Source: Bacteroides gallinarum DSM 18171 = JCM 13658
GTDB taxonomy: Bacteria > Bacteroidota > Bacteroidia > Bacteroidales > Bacteroidaceae
Length of the DNA: 64,000 bases
Direction: 5' to 3'
Assembly (NCBI RefSeq): GCF_000374365.1
Contig: NZ_KB894115.1
Coordinates: 186,001 to 250,000 of the forward strand
The translations under genes were made by a program, and so were the position numbers. Under the pieces are notes generated by a model. It was given only the letters and a program-made list of their open reading frames with translations, did no database searches and was not told the origin of the DNA. Below are positions 46,042 to 53,116 of the stretch, piece after piece. Positions within the stretch are counted from its first letter, which is position 1; each line of letters begins with the position of its first letter.

Positions 46042-46221
46042 ATGGTACGGATTACAAAAGACAAGCGGCATGACATTCTCAAAGACGGGATTTGTATCGG
46101 GCAAATCTATCTTGCCCGTGCCGAAAGCAGGAAATTAAGATACTGGGCAATCTCTTGCATGAGTGGAATCGGCTTCAACACTTTCAATGAAGCCCGCAGT
46201 TATGCCAAGGATTTCCTTTAA
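46042..46221 (+). CDS. Small basic unknown protein
   Basis: 59 residues from ATG 46042: MVRITKDKRHDILKDGICIGQIYLARAESRKLRYWAISCMSGIGFNTFNEARSYAKDFL. A compact basic protein in the co-directional run. Function unknown. Confidence 0.55.
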   Translation: MVRITKDKRHDILKDGICIGQIYLARAESRKLRYWAISCMSGIGFNTFNEARSYAKDFL

Positions 46222-46233
46222 TAAAAGAATCGC

Positions 46234-46479
46234 ATGAAAAATTGGATACAACAGATGCTTTTGTGGCGTAAAAAGACGGACAAGGGCAGAATGACACTCG
46301 GAAAGGTGCAGAAAGAGTATCGCGAGAATGACGTATGCATGGGAGAACTCCTTGATGCCCTTCCCGCCGACGGCCTTTCCATAGAGGAAGCTTTCGAGCT
46401 GGCTATCACCGCCAAGAAGTGGGCGGACGGAGACCGTTTCTACCGGAGTATCAACGATGGAGAACCAGAAGAATTGTAA
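46234..46479 (+). CDS. Small unknown protein
   Basis: 81 residues, helical (MTLGKVQKEYRENDVCMGELLDALPADGLSIEEAFELAITAKKWADGDRFYRS). Function unknown. Confidence 0.6.
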   Translation: MKNWIQQMLLWRKKTDKGRMTLGKVQKEYRENDVCMGELLDALPADGLSIEEAFELAITAKKWADGDRFYRSINDGEPEEL

Positions 46480-46507
46480 GGTAAATAACAATAAACAATA
46501 ATGACAA

Positions 46508-47155
46508 ATGAGCAGATATGATTTTATAAGATTCGGCGGCTTTGTCAACTGGGCGGACGAGGACACGGACACGTTCCGGAAAATGAAAGTCTGCCTGCCG
46601 GTAAAGGAGCCTGTCGAAGATGACACGAAAATAGGACTGATTTCCACGGACGAGGACAATCCGGAAGAAATCGCGGTTTCCTATTCCGTCAGGGCAGCCG
46701 AACTCATCCCTTGGACGGACTCATTCCAGGAAGGATACTGGAAAGCCCTGATAGTGGCAGAGGCAAACGGAGCAGGCACGGACGTATTGCTGCCCATGCT
46801 CAAAGATGCCGGACTATGCCTGATGGAATGTGTCTTCCTGATGCTCCGGAGCGATGCCTGCAAACTGTTTCCGGTCCTGTGCCGGCTGTTCCCGGAAGTG
46901 GAGGAAATGTTTGAGATTATCACATGGAATGACAGGGAATATTTTGTCAGGGAACTGACGCTGTTCCGTGGAACGGGCGGGGAATACAAAACCCTAGTCT
47001 CTGTAACGGGTCTGCAAGACGTGCTGGTCGGCAAAGACGGCGCACCCATATCGGACGAGGCGGAGGCCGTGGACCGGAAAATCTGCTGTTACTTCACGGA
47101 CGAGGAGTTCCTGCTGCCGGAAGAGCGGCTTGTAGCCCTTGCGGAGGATGCGTGA
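46508..47155 (+). CDS. Unknown 215-residue protein
   Basis: Begins MSRYDFIRFGGFVNWADEDTDTFRKM. Mixed acidic alpha/beta protein with several Cys and a C-terminal KICCYFTDEEFLLPEERLVALAEDA. It is separated by 13 bases from the gene that overlaps the reverse transcriptase. Function unknown. Confidence 0.7.
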   Translation: MSRYDFIRFGGFVNWADEDTDTFRKMKVCLPVKEPVEDDTKIGLISTDEDNPEEIAVSYSVRAAELIPWTDSFQEGYWKALIVAEANGAGTDVLLPMLKDAGLCLMECVFLMLRSDACKLFPVLCRLFPEVEEMFEIITWNDREYFVRELTLFRGTGGEYKTLVSVTGLQDVLVGKDGAPISDEAEAVDRKICCYFTDEEFLLPEERLVALAEDA

Positions 47156-47168
47156 GAAATCATAATGT

Positions 47169-47837
47169 ATGTACAAAGACCAGAAAATGAATAAAAGAAT
47201 GAACAAACAGCAAACCACTCCCGTTACCGACACTTTTAAGGGGATGCTACTTATGTCAATGGGTGTCCCTGTAGGAAACATCCGTCCCTACCGTTTGAAG
47301 TCGGCACCTTCCTGCCTCGGCGGTTTCGAGCGCATGAGCGTAGCGGCAGCACGAGCCTCGGGAATGGATATCCCGGAGACGGAGAAAGAGAACGATGAAG
47401 TTTACATATGCCGCTTGGGACCCGCCGTCTTCCATAAATGGATGCCTGTCTGGATGTTCGAAACCGCTTTCGAACCGGTTCCCGAGCAGAGACGCGGTGA
47501 CCGCATCCGAACACTTACGGAAGAGATGAACAACCATCACGTGGCGGAGAAAGCCCTGAATGAAAAATGTTACGCCCTGTCCGTGGAGCTGCTTTCCGAG
47601 TGTGGCGGCAGCCTTGATGACAACGGTGAACAATCCTCGACCTATCTCCATGTTGTGGACCGTGACCCCGTGGAACTGGTCATCACGAACGCGTCGCTCC
47701 GGAAAGACGGGAAAATCTTCATCATGGGTTACAGTTACTACACGGGCGAGGAGTACGAGCAGGAATGTGACGTAGAATCCGGCATGGACATACTGAATTT
47801 TATCCTTTCCCAAAAAAGTTTTGAGTGCTATGAATGA
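47169..47837 (+). CDS. Unknown protein translationally coupled to the reverse transcriptase
   Basis: 222 residues (in-frame ATGs at 47187 and 47199 give shorter forms). The stop at 47835-47837 lies inside the reverse transcriptase gene, whose ATG is at 47830, an 8-base overlap that predicts coupled translation. Segments GMLLMSMGVPVGNIRPYRLKSAPSCLGGFERMSVAAARASGMDIPE and STYLHVVDRDPVELVITNASLRKDGKIFIMGYSYYTGEEYEQE read as a folded alpha/beta protein. It is a candidate partner by position only. Confidence 0.7.
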   Translation: MYKDQKMNKRMNKQQTTPVTDTFKGMLLMSMGVPVGNIRPYRLKSAPSCLGGFERMSVAAARASGMDIPETEKENDEVYICRLGPAVFHKWMPVWMFETAFEPVPEQRRGDRIRTLTEEMNNHHVAEKALNEKCYALSVELLSECGGSLDDNGEQSSTYLHVVDRDPVELVITNASLRKDGKIFIMGYSYYTGEEYEQECDVESGMDILNFILSQKSFECYE

Positions 47838-49092
47838 AGACAAGATATTGCAAATGTTCTTCGACATAGGCCAGTGGACGAAGGCCATTGAGAAAGGCGT
47901 GCTGAAAGACATTAGGAAAGACCAACTTATTCGGCTGACCGACGAGCATACCCGTATGGCGATGGCCTATGCCATGCGCCGGGGAAAGTACGAGATTTCC
48001 CCTCCCCACACGGCGCAGATACCCAAGGACAACGGTGAGTTCCGCACAGTGTACGTAAACGAGCCGATGGACCGCGTAGTACTGGGTATCGCCAACGACC
48101 TGCTCTTCGAGTTGATGCCGGAGATGCTGCACTCTTCGTGCAAGTCCTACCAGACCGGTATAGGGTGCGGCAAGGTAGTTACGGAAGTCAGCCACCGGAT
48201 GACAGAAACCGGCAATAGCGGCTGTCTGGGCTGGAAGTCCGACCTTTCCAAATACTTCGACAGTGTTCCGATACGGTTCATCGACGAGGCGTTCGACAAG
48301 GTGGAGGCCAAACACGGCCAGTCTGCCCTGATAGACGTACTTAGGAAATATTACCACTCGGACCTCTATTTCGATGAAGATAACCGGTTGCAAAGCAAGT
48401 ATCAATCCTTGAAACAGGGTTGTGCTGTGGCTAGCTGGCTGGCGGATGTACTGCTCTACGACCTAGACAGGGAACTGTCACAAATGAACGGCTACTACGT
48501 CCGGTATTCCGACGATATGCTTTTTATCGGCAAGGATTATGAAAAAGCGATGGACACACTCCAAAAACGCCTGGAAGATAAATCCATGAAGCTAAATCCC
48601 AAGAAAGTGGAATACCTGGCAGCCGATGTCTGGTTCAAGTTCTTAGGATTCAGTATCAAGGGCGGCATGGTCTCGCTCTCGTCATCACGCATCAAGACCT
48701 TCCAGCACGAGATCGAGCGGCGGACAATCCGCTGCCGGGACACGACACTGGCAAAAGCCGTGGACGCCGTGAACCGTTACCTGTACAAGGGCGAGTTCAG
48801 CTGGGCGATACAGGTATTGCCGGTCTGTAATGTGAAGAGTGACCTCAACGAGCTGAACAAGTTCGTGATGGACTGCTTTAGAGCCATTCAGACGGGCAGG
48901 TGCAAGATCGGCGGTCTGGGATATGTCCGAACCAAACCGGATGGCTGCATCGTCCGGGGACGGGGACGCAACGTGAAGGCCAACCGCGATAAAACAGACC
49001 GGGACATACCGGGTTACCTGACTGTCGGCTGCATGCGTAACGCCCTTCTGACCAGCCGGGCGGTGTACAACACGCTGGTGGCATCGCTATAA
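47830..49092 (+). CDS. Reverse transcriptase linked to a structured RNA array
   Basis: 420 residues from ATG 47830 (a TTG at 47821 would add three). RT motifs are in order: IPKDNGEFRTVYVNEPMDRVV (about 64-84), SDLSKYFDSV (about 137-146, first catalytic Asp), SLKQGCAVASWLADVLLYDLD (about 193-213), YYVRYSDDMLFIG (about 222-234, catalytic DD), KLNPKKVEYL and FLGFSI (about 271-276). The QG motif separates it from DGR enzymes. I see no retron VTG motif, no HNH domain and no intron maturase domain. The last 85 residues (RCKIGGLGYVRTKPDGCIVRGRGRN) are basic and could bind RNA. The array begins nine bases after the stop. Confidence 0.9.
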   Translation: MNEDKILQMFFDIGQWTKAIEKGVLKDIRKDQLIRLTDEHTRMAMAYAMRRGKYEISPPHTAQIPKDNGEFRTVYVNEPMDRVVLGIANDLLFELMPEMLHSSCKSYQTGIGCGKVVTEVSHRMTETGNSGCLGWKSDLSKYFDSVPIRFIDEAFDKVEAKHGQSALIDVLRKYYHSDLYFDEDNRLQSKYQSLKQGCAVASWLADVLLYDLDRELSQMNGYYVRYSDDMLFIGKDYEKAMDTLQKRLEDKSMKLNPKKVEYLAADVWFKFLGFSIKGGMVSLSSSRIKTFQHEIERRTIRCRDTTLAKAVDAVNRYLYKGEFSWAIQVLPVCNVKSDLNELNKFVMDCFRAIQTGRCKIGGLGYVRTKPDGCIVRGRGRNVKANRDKTDRDIPGYLTVGCMRNALLTSRAVYNTLVASL

Positions 49093-49101
49093 GTTACGCC
49101 G

Positions 49102-49253
49102 GGCACACGGCAGAACGGGTGGACGGGCAGGCTATTCAACGTTACAGGCTTATAACCAGAATCCATATCGAGATTAACCGGTCTAACACCCGGTTAATCC
49201 CATCTCGATTCTGGCTGCGCCTGTAATGTATCGGGAAATTAAAGTCATGTGCC
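49102..49253 (+). ncRNA. Array unit 1
   Basis: Closing stem GGCACA (49102-49107) with TGTGCC (49248-49253). Hairpin stems TTACAGGC/GCCTGTAA (49142-49149 with 49219-49226), CCAGAATC/GATTCTGG (49156-49163 with 49207-49214) and GATTAACCGG/CCGGTTAATC (49172-49181 with 49190-49199), loop TCTAACAC. An alternative pairing ATCGAG/CTCGAT is possible. ATCGG and TAAAG follow at fixed spacing (AAAG at 49241). Confidence 0.8.
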
Positions 49254-49277
49254 GTCTGTCCCGCACCCGTTACCGGA

Positions 49278-49418
49278 GCACACCGGGAAAGTTCAAGGAA
49301 TAGGTTTGGGCATCGCGTACCAACGTCTTCTTTCCGAGTCTGAAGGCGGCTGACCGTCGCCTTCGGACTCCGCAGAAGACCCATACGCGGGATACATCGG
49401 AAGCATAAAGCCATGTGC
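49278..49418 (+). ncRNA. Array unit 2
   Basis: Closing stem GCACA (49278-49282) with TGTGC (49414-49418). Hairpin stems CGCGTA/TACGCG (49314-49319 with 49384-49389), GTCTTCT/AGAAGAC (49325-49331 with 49374-49380), and a 13-bp inner stem 49336-49348 with 49358-49370 including one G-U pair; loop GCTGACCGT. ATCGG then AAAG at 49407. Confidence 0.8.
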
Positions 49419-49448
49419 CGGTATTATGAGAACTTTCAGTCTTTTCCA

Positions 49449-49591
49449 GCACGGGAACGTGCGGTTCGGGGGAATGGATTCAGCCTGCTGTCCCCGATAA
49501 GCCCGTCTCGCGCCGTCGTATCCCTAACGTTATACGACGGCGCCATTCCGGCTTCCGCCACAGCAGACATCGGACCTGTAAAGGAACGTGC
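49449..49591 (+). ncRNA. Array unit 3
   Basis: Closing stem GCACG (49449-49453) with CGTGC (49587-49591), a compensatory change relative to units 1 and 2. Hairpin stems CTGCTGT/ACAGCAG (49485-49491 with 49560-49566), AAGCC/GGCTT (49499-49503 with 49550-49554), CGCCGTCGTAT/ATACGACGGCG (49511-49521 with 49532-49542); loop CCCTAACGTT. ATCGG then AAAG at 49580. Confidence 0.8.
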
Positions 49592-49619
49592 CGGCATTCC
49601 GGGAACCGCAAAAAGAACA

Positions 49620-49763
49620 GCACAGGGCAAAGGGGGCAAGGCCGGGATTTCAACAGAGCCGCAATTCACACGGCTGGAGCCTGTGTCATCTCCTGCTAAC
49701 ACGACAGATGACACAGGTTCCAGCTGTACTCGCGGCCCGTATCAGGTTTTTAAAGGGATGTGC
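49620..49763 (+). ncRNA. Array unit 4
   Basis: Closing stem GCACA (49620-49624) with TGTGC (49759-49763). Hairpin stems GCCGC/GCGGC (49658-49662 with 49732-49736) and an 18-bp inner stem 49674-49691 with 49706-49723 (one G-U); loop CCTGCTAACACGAC. ATCAG then AAAG at 49752. Confidence 0.8.
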
Positions 49764-49791
49764 CGTCCGGATGAGTCCCCTGAACAGAAGG

Positions 49792-49922
49792 TAGCGCGAC
49801 CGCATATGCACGAGGGACCCAAATTCAAGATACAGTATTCAAGCTTGGTCCTGAGCCAGGCAACTACCTGGTTCAGGACCGAAGTCCTACTGTATTTATC
49901 AGGACTATAAAGATACGCGCTA
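49792..49922 (+). ncRNA. Array unit 5
   Basis: Closing stem TAGCGCG (49792-49798) with CGCGCTA (49916-49922), a complete compensatory replacement of the usual GCAC/GTGC pair. Hairpin stems ATACAGTA/TACTGTAT (49830-49837 with 49888-49895) and GGTCCTGAGCCAGG with its partner (49847-49860 with 49867-49880, one G-U); loop CAACTA. ATCAG then AAAG at 49909. Confidence 0.8.
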
Positions 49923-49959
49923 GGGGTTTGAGTGCCATTAATTGTAAACAGGTGAGAAA

Positions 49960-50439
49960 ATGGAAGATATTTACCGAGAAACCGTCACCGCCATAGAGAA
50001 CGGCGCAAATTTCCGGATTGATTTCCAGTCCAGAAGTTTAAAAGTAAACGGGAGACACATGATACGGAACGGCAGGTATGATGGCGCTCCGTGGTTGCCG
50101 GAGTACGGCTGCGGGGATTTTTTCACGGATGTGGAGGAGCTGTACCGCCGCTATAAACATTCGATACCATCGGAGCGCAGCCAGAGCAAGTCCCGCCGGT
50201 ATTTCATGGCATTGCCCGAAAGTGACCTCGAGGACGGGGACATGCTGTACGGGCAACACCGGGATACCGCGCAATTCGAGCTGGAATTCTATATCCTCTG
50301 CCGGATTATAGGCGGGTTCACATGGAATCCCGAAACGATGGGCAAATGGTTCTGGCAAAGCGAAAAAGACAAGGACCTGGTGATACTCAGAAAATGGGTG
50401 GAACCCGGAAGTAATCAACTATTAACAAATTCACAATGA
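49960..50439 (+). CDS. Unknown protein following the RNA array
   Basis: 159 residues, first gene after unit 5, preceded by AGGTGAG at a Shine-Dalgarno distance. MEDIYRETVTAIENGANFRIDFQSRSLKVNGRHMIRNGRYDG, then MALPESDLEDGDMLYGQHRDTAQFELEFYILCRIIGGFTWNPETMGKWFWQSEKDKDLVILRKWV. The segments are found in other Bacteroidales element proteins as far as I can judge, so it may be an ordinary neighbour. It overlaps the next gene by 4 bases. Confidence 0.75.
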   Translation: MEDIYRETVTAIENGANFRIDFQSRSLKVNGRHMIRNGRYDGAPWLPEYGCGDFFTDVEELYRRYKHSIPSERSQSKSRRYFMALPESDLEDGDMLYGQHRDTAQFELEFYILCRIIGGFTWNPETMGKWFWQSEKDKDLVILRKWVEPGSNQLLTNSQ

Positions 50440-51524
50440 GCAGAAAGAAACAAAAAACAAAAGTCCTGTGCCCCGGATGCGGCACGGAATTCGCCATCGC
50501 GGACAAGGAATTTGCCGCCACGGGCACCGTTATCGGCAAGAATTCGGATTTGGGCACCGTCTATCCGGTGGTGGCCGGCCATAATTCTCCCGCCGGACTT
50601 CCCAAAGGGGCGCGGGAGCGTATCGAGGCACTCCGCGGTGCCGGTGTGGACGTGAGCTGCCTGTTCGCCATGCAGGGAGCCGAGGGCGGCGAGTATATCG
50701 CCTCCAACAAAGACGGGAAACTTACCATCCTGGATGACAACGACCCGATATTCGGCAGCATCATGGCACAGGGTACCGTTCCCAACAACCGACTCTTCCG
50801 CCGGTGGGTCATGGCACAAATGTTCCATATGATGTCATACACGCATTACCGTGAAAAAGAGCCGGCAGGGGTGACCGAGATGATTCACCGGAAAGGCTAT
50901 GATTACCAGTGGAAAATGCTCTTGAACGAGCTGCACGCCCAGATGAAGATGGAACACAAGGACATCACGGGTTTTGCCGAGAGAAACCGCTGGTTCAACC
51001 GTGATGTGGTTTTGGCCATCGCGAGCGACTATGTCAACGCGCTGAAAAAACACGTGGGCAACCTGGAAACAAGAAAATGCAAGGGAGTTCCCTACAAGCG
51101 TATACACGGCCGTAATATTTTCGTGGAGGACCTGCAATCCAAACTGTACTACCCGCTTTCCATCGCGATAACCCACATCAGGCACGCGTTGGACGCCACA
51201 CAGCTTTACAACGCGGTCAGACAGTTCAATGACCGTCGTATCCGGCTGCCATGGGGCACTCCTCAAAGCAAGGCATGGATGGATGCCTATAAGGGAGCCG
51301 GGGCGTTCTTTACCATGCAGAACCTGATTCGTTTCCACGGTTGCACGGCTGTCAATGACCGGGGTCGGCGTCTGGACAAGTACCAGTCACTGGCGTTCCT
51401 GTCAGCCAAGGCGGAAGAGTATAAAAACGGAGAAGGCTGGCGGTTGCTGGCAGTCCTGAAAAAAATGCTGGCGGACAACAATATCAACATCAAAAAGAAG
51501 ATGGCGGCATGGCGTAAGAAATAG
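50436..51524 (+). CDS. Unknown 362-residue protein between array and detached unit
   Basis: The N-terminus has one CPGC knuckle (VLCPGCGTEFAIADKEFAATGTVIGKNSDLGTV), followed by a variable linker. The rest is helical and basic: NRLFRRWVMAQMFHMMSYTHYREKEPAGVTEMIHRKGYDYQWKMLLNELHAQMKMEHKD, later RNIFVEDLQSKLYYPLSIAITHIRHALDATQLYNAVRQFNDRRIRLPWGTPQSKAWMDAYKGAGAFFTMQNLIRFHG, ending in a Lys/Arg-rich tail. It sits between unit 5 and unit 6 and could be part of the RT system or an unrelated accessory gene. Confidence 0.75.
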   Translation: MSRKKQKTKVLCPGCGTEFAIADKEFAATGTVIGKNSDLGTVYPVVAGHNSPAGLPKGARERIEALRGAGVDVSCLFAMQGAEGGEYIASNKDGKLTILDDNDPIFGSIMAQGTVPNNRLFRRWVMAQMFHMMSYTHYREKEPAGVTEMIHRKGYDYQWKMLLNELHAQMKMEHKDITGFAERNRWFNRDVVLAIASDYVNALKKHVGNLETRKCKGVPYKRIHGRNIFVEDLQSKLYYPLSIAITHIRHALDATQLYNAVRQFNDRRIRLPWGTPQSKAWMDAYKGAGAFFTMQNLIRFHGCTAVNDRGRRLDKYQSLAFLSAKAEEYKNGEGWRLLAVLKKMLADNNINIKKKMAAWRKK

Positions 51525-51547
51525 GCCGTCATCTCCATCCGCCCGGT

Positions 51548-51675
51548 AGGCGGCACGGTGTGGCGGGTCAGAATAAATTAGTACTCCCTCCATTGAAATG
51601 ATGCTCATCCCTGTTAACACAAGATGAGCATCTTTCAATGGAGGCATTACATCGAAAACGTAAAGAGATGCCCCT
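51548..51675 (+). ncRNA. Detached sixth RNA unit
   Basis: It has the same plan as the array: closing stem AGG(c)GGCA (51548-51555, one bulged C) with TGCCCCT (51669-51675); a 22-bp hairpin (51587-51598 with 51633-51644, and 51600-51609 with 51623-51632, one bulged T); loop CCTGTTAACACAA, nearly that of unit 4. ATCG at 51651-51654 and TAAAG (AAAG at 51662) keep the array spacing. It lies 23 bases after the 362-residue gene and 51 bases before the next. Confidence 0.8.
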
Positions 51676-51726
51676 GTTTGACGACCACACCGCTATTCTA
51701 ATCAAAACGACATAATCCTTTATACG

Positions 51727-51912
51727 ATGAGCAAGAAACAACTACGACGCAGGGCCTACCTGCTGTACCGGTTACGAAAACAGGGTATCCGATGCCTGAC
51801 ACGTTGCCGGACCATCTTCTACCCTTACGGGGAGGATCCTAAATCAGTACCGCAGATCTGCAGCCTGATAAGCGAATTCCATTTCCATGTCCAGTTTGAA
51901 ATACCCGCCTGA
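51727..51912 (+). CDS. Small basic unknown protein
   Basis: 61 residues, strongly basic N-terminus (MSKKQLRRRAYLLYRLRKQGIRCLTRCRTIFYPYGEDP) that could bind nucleic acid. First gene after RNA unit 6. Function unknown. Confidence 0.6.
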   Translation: MSKKQLRRRAYLLYRLRKQGIRCLTRCRTIFYPYGEDPKSVPQICSLISEFHFHVQFEIPA

Positions 51913-51913
51913 C

Positions 51914-52066
51914 ATGAAACCGGGAGACATTGCAACGCTGAAAGTGCCCTACAAGGGCTATCGCCGTATAGAGCTGTTGGAACGGCTCCAATACACCTGG
52001 CTGGTACGCATCTGCGAGAGCGGGAAGGAGATCGAGGTCTATGAAGACGAGTTCGAAACGGATTAA
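51914..52066 (+). CDS. Very small unknown protein
   Basis: 50 residues: MKPGDIATLKVPYKGYRRIE, then LLERLQYTWLVRICESGKEI, then EVYEDEFETD. It reads as a small SH3-like barrel and begins one base after the previous stop. Function unknown. Confidence 0.6.
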   Translation: MKPGDIATLKVPYKGYRRIELLERLQYTWLVRICESGKEIEVYEDEFETD

Positions 52067-52078
52067 AGGCACGGAACA

Positions 52079-52366
52079 ATGAAAGGAGAACAACAGGAAG
52101 AACGCATACCGAACTTTATCGGCAATGCCGTCATTATCCTCACAGCCGCCCATCTGGGCTGCGAGGTGGAGATGCTCGCCACCGCACAGGAGGTGTGGCG
52201 GACGAAACGCCTGCCCGAGGCGGTACTGCTGGGCATGTACGAAAAGGCCGCATGCGATGCCGTGTCGGCTGTCCGGAAGAGAGGTCTGGCGGAACAGGCT
52301 GACCGTCTCGGAGAGATATTTTACAGGACGGGGGAATTTCCCCCGCCGGAAGAAGACAATACATAA
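52079..52366 (+). CDS. Small helical unknown protein
   Basis: 95 residues (RIPNFIGNAVIILTAAHLGCEVEMLATAQEVWRTKRLPEAVLLGMYEKAACDAVSAVRKRGLAEQADRLGEIF). Helical throughout. Function unknown. Confidence 0.65.
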   Translation: MKGEQQEERIPNFIGNAVIILTAAHLGCEVEMLATAQEVWRTKRLPEAVLLGMYEKAACDAVSAVRKRGLAEQADRLGEIFYRTGEFPPPEEDNT

Positions 52367-52379
52367 AAAGGAGTAACAA

Positions 52380-53105
52380 ATGAAAACAAGGACTTTTCAG
52401 GAAATATATGATTTCTGCCGTACGGACGATACCTACCGGAGCTATTTCGAGGCATCGGACGAGTCCCGCATTACCGGAGCAAGGGCAAGAAAGTACTATT
52501 ACGGCGACATCCGCCGAGGCCAGTGCCGCGTGGGGACATTCATCTACTGCCAGTCGATGCGGCAGCTTGAAAGGTTCCTCGAGGGCGCAAGGCAGGACCA
52601 CTACATCCATGTTGACCCGCCGGCCTGCCGGGAAGTGAGCCTCAAGGACGATATGTTCCCCGGCCAGACCGCCTATATCGTGGTACATGTCAGGAGGCAG
52701 GGTGTGCAGATTGAAATCGAACACCCGTTGCATGGTGGATGGGTGCATTTCACGGCACGCTCCCACCGTCCCTTCACCAGGGAGGGAATCATAGCCGAGG
52801 CGAAGTCCTACATTGACAGCCACATCCTGCTGGCACCGGGAAGATACCGGGACTTGCAGCTGGAACATATGGTTTCCAAGGAACAGTTCCCCGCATGGTA
52901 CAGGCAGTATAAAATGAGGCTGCACGACCGGGCGGAAGCCGAACATCGGGATATGGTGGACAGATACAGGCACAGGAACGACCTTACCTACGGAGAAGCC
53001 CGTGACATGCTCGCGGCTTCGGGTATATTCTTCGACCTGAACTGCGACGAGTTCGAGCGGGACGAGATTACGGAACAATTTGTAAGACTTTGTAACAAAA
53101 CATAA
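52380..53105 (+). CDS. Unknown 241-residue protein
   Basis: Begins MKTRTFQEIYDFCRTDDTYRSYFEASDESRITGARARKYYYGDIRRGQCRVGTFIYCQSMRQLERFLEG and ends with a helical DRYRHRNDLTYGEARDMLAASGIFFDLNCDEFERDEI. No family recognised. It is preceded by AAAAGGAGTAACAA, a usable Shine-Dalgarno. Confidence 0.7.
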   Translation: MKTRTFQEIYDFCRTDDTYRSYFEASDESRITGARARKYYYGDIRRGQCRVGTFIYCQSMRQLERFLEGARQDHYIHVDPPACREVSLKDDMFPGQTAYIVVHVRRQGVQIEIEHPLHGGWVHFTARSHRPFTREGIIAEAKSYIDSHILLAPGRYRDLQLEHMVSKEQFPAWYRQYKMRLHDRAEAEHRDMVDRYRHRNDLTYGEARDMLAASGIFFDLNCDEFERDEITEQFVRLCNKT

Positions 53106-53116
53106 TACCCAGGCAA

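Larger units (their letters stand above)
49102..49922 (+). ncRNA. Tandem array of five structured RNA units downstream of the RT
   Basis: Five units start at 49102, 49278, 49449, 49620 and 49792 (period 176, 171, 171, 172), with spacers of 24-30 bases. Each has: a closing-stem 5' strand (GCACA, GCACA, GCACG, GCACA, GCGCG); about 35 bases usually ending in TTCAR; a tall hairpin of two or three stacked stems with a different sequence in every unit; about 5 bases; ATCRG; six bases ending in T; AAAG; two bases plus A; then the closing-stem 3' strand (TGTGC, TGTGC, CGTGC, TGTGC, CGCGC). The closing stems covary, which is direct evidence of conserved RNA structure. Spacings are not multiples of three, so it is not a protein repeat. 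Confidence 0.85.

Noticed and set aside
47830..49500. Group II intron
   Set aside because: GTGCGGTTCGGGGG near 49459 resembles the 3' strand of domain V, but no matching 5' strand at the right distance exists, there is no 5' intron domain upstream of the ORF (the RT overlaps the previous gene) and no maturase or HNH domain.
49413..49910. 165-codon ORF through array units 2-5
   Set aside because: It crosses hairpins with perfect complementary arms, its reading frame is not kept from unit to unit (periods 171-176), and it lacks protein-like composition. The RNA repeat explains the sequence better.
49102..49922. CRISPR array
   Set aside because: Units are about 140 bases with long internal hairpins; there is no short exact repeat or Cas gene.
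47830..49960. Diversity-generating retroelement
   Set aside because: The RT has QG instead of SQ, and no template/variable repeat pair with adenine substitutions was found in the window. The fibre 3' end is outside, so a distant target cannot be fully excluded.
47830..49960. Retron
   Set aside because: Retron RNA normally precedes the RT and occurs once; here the RNA follows it in five copies and the VTG motif of retron RTs is not seen.
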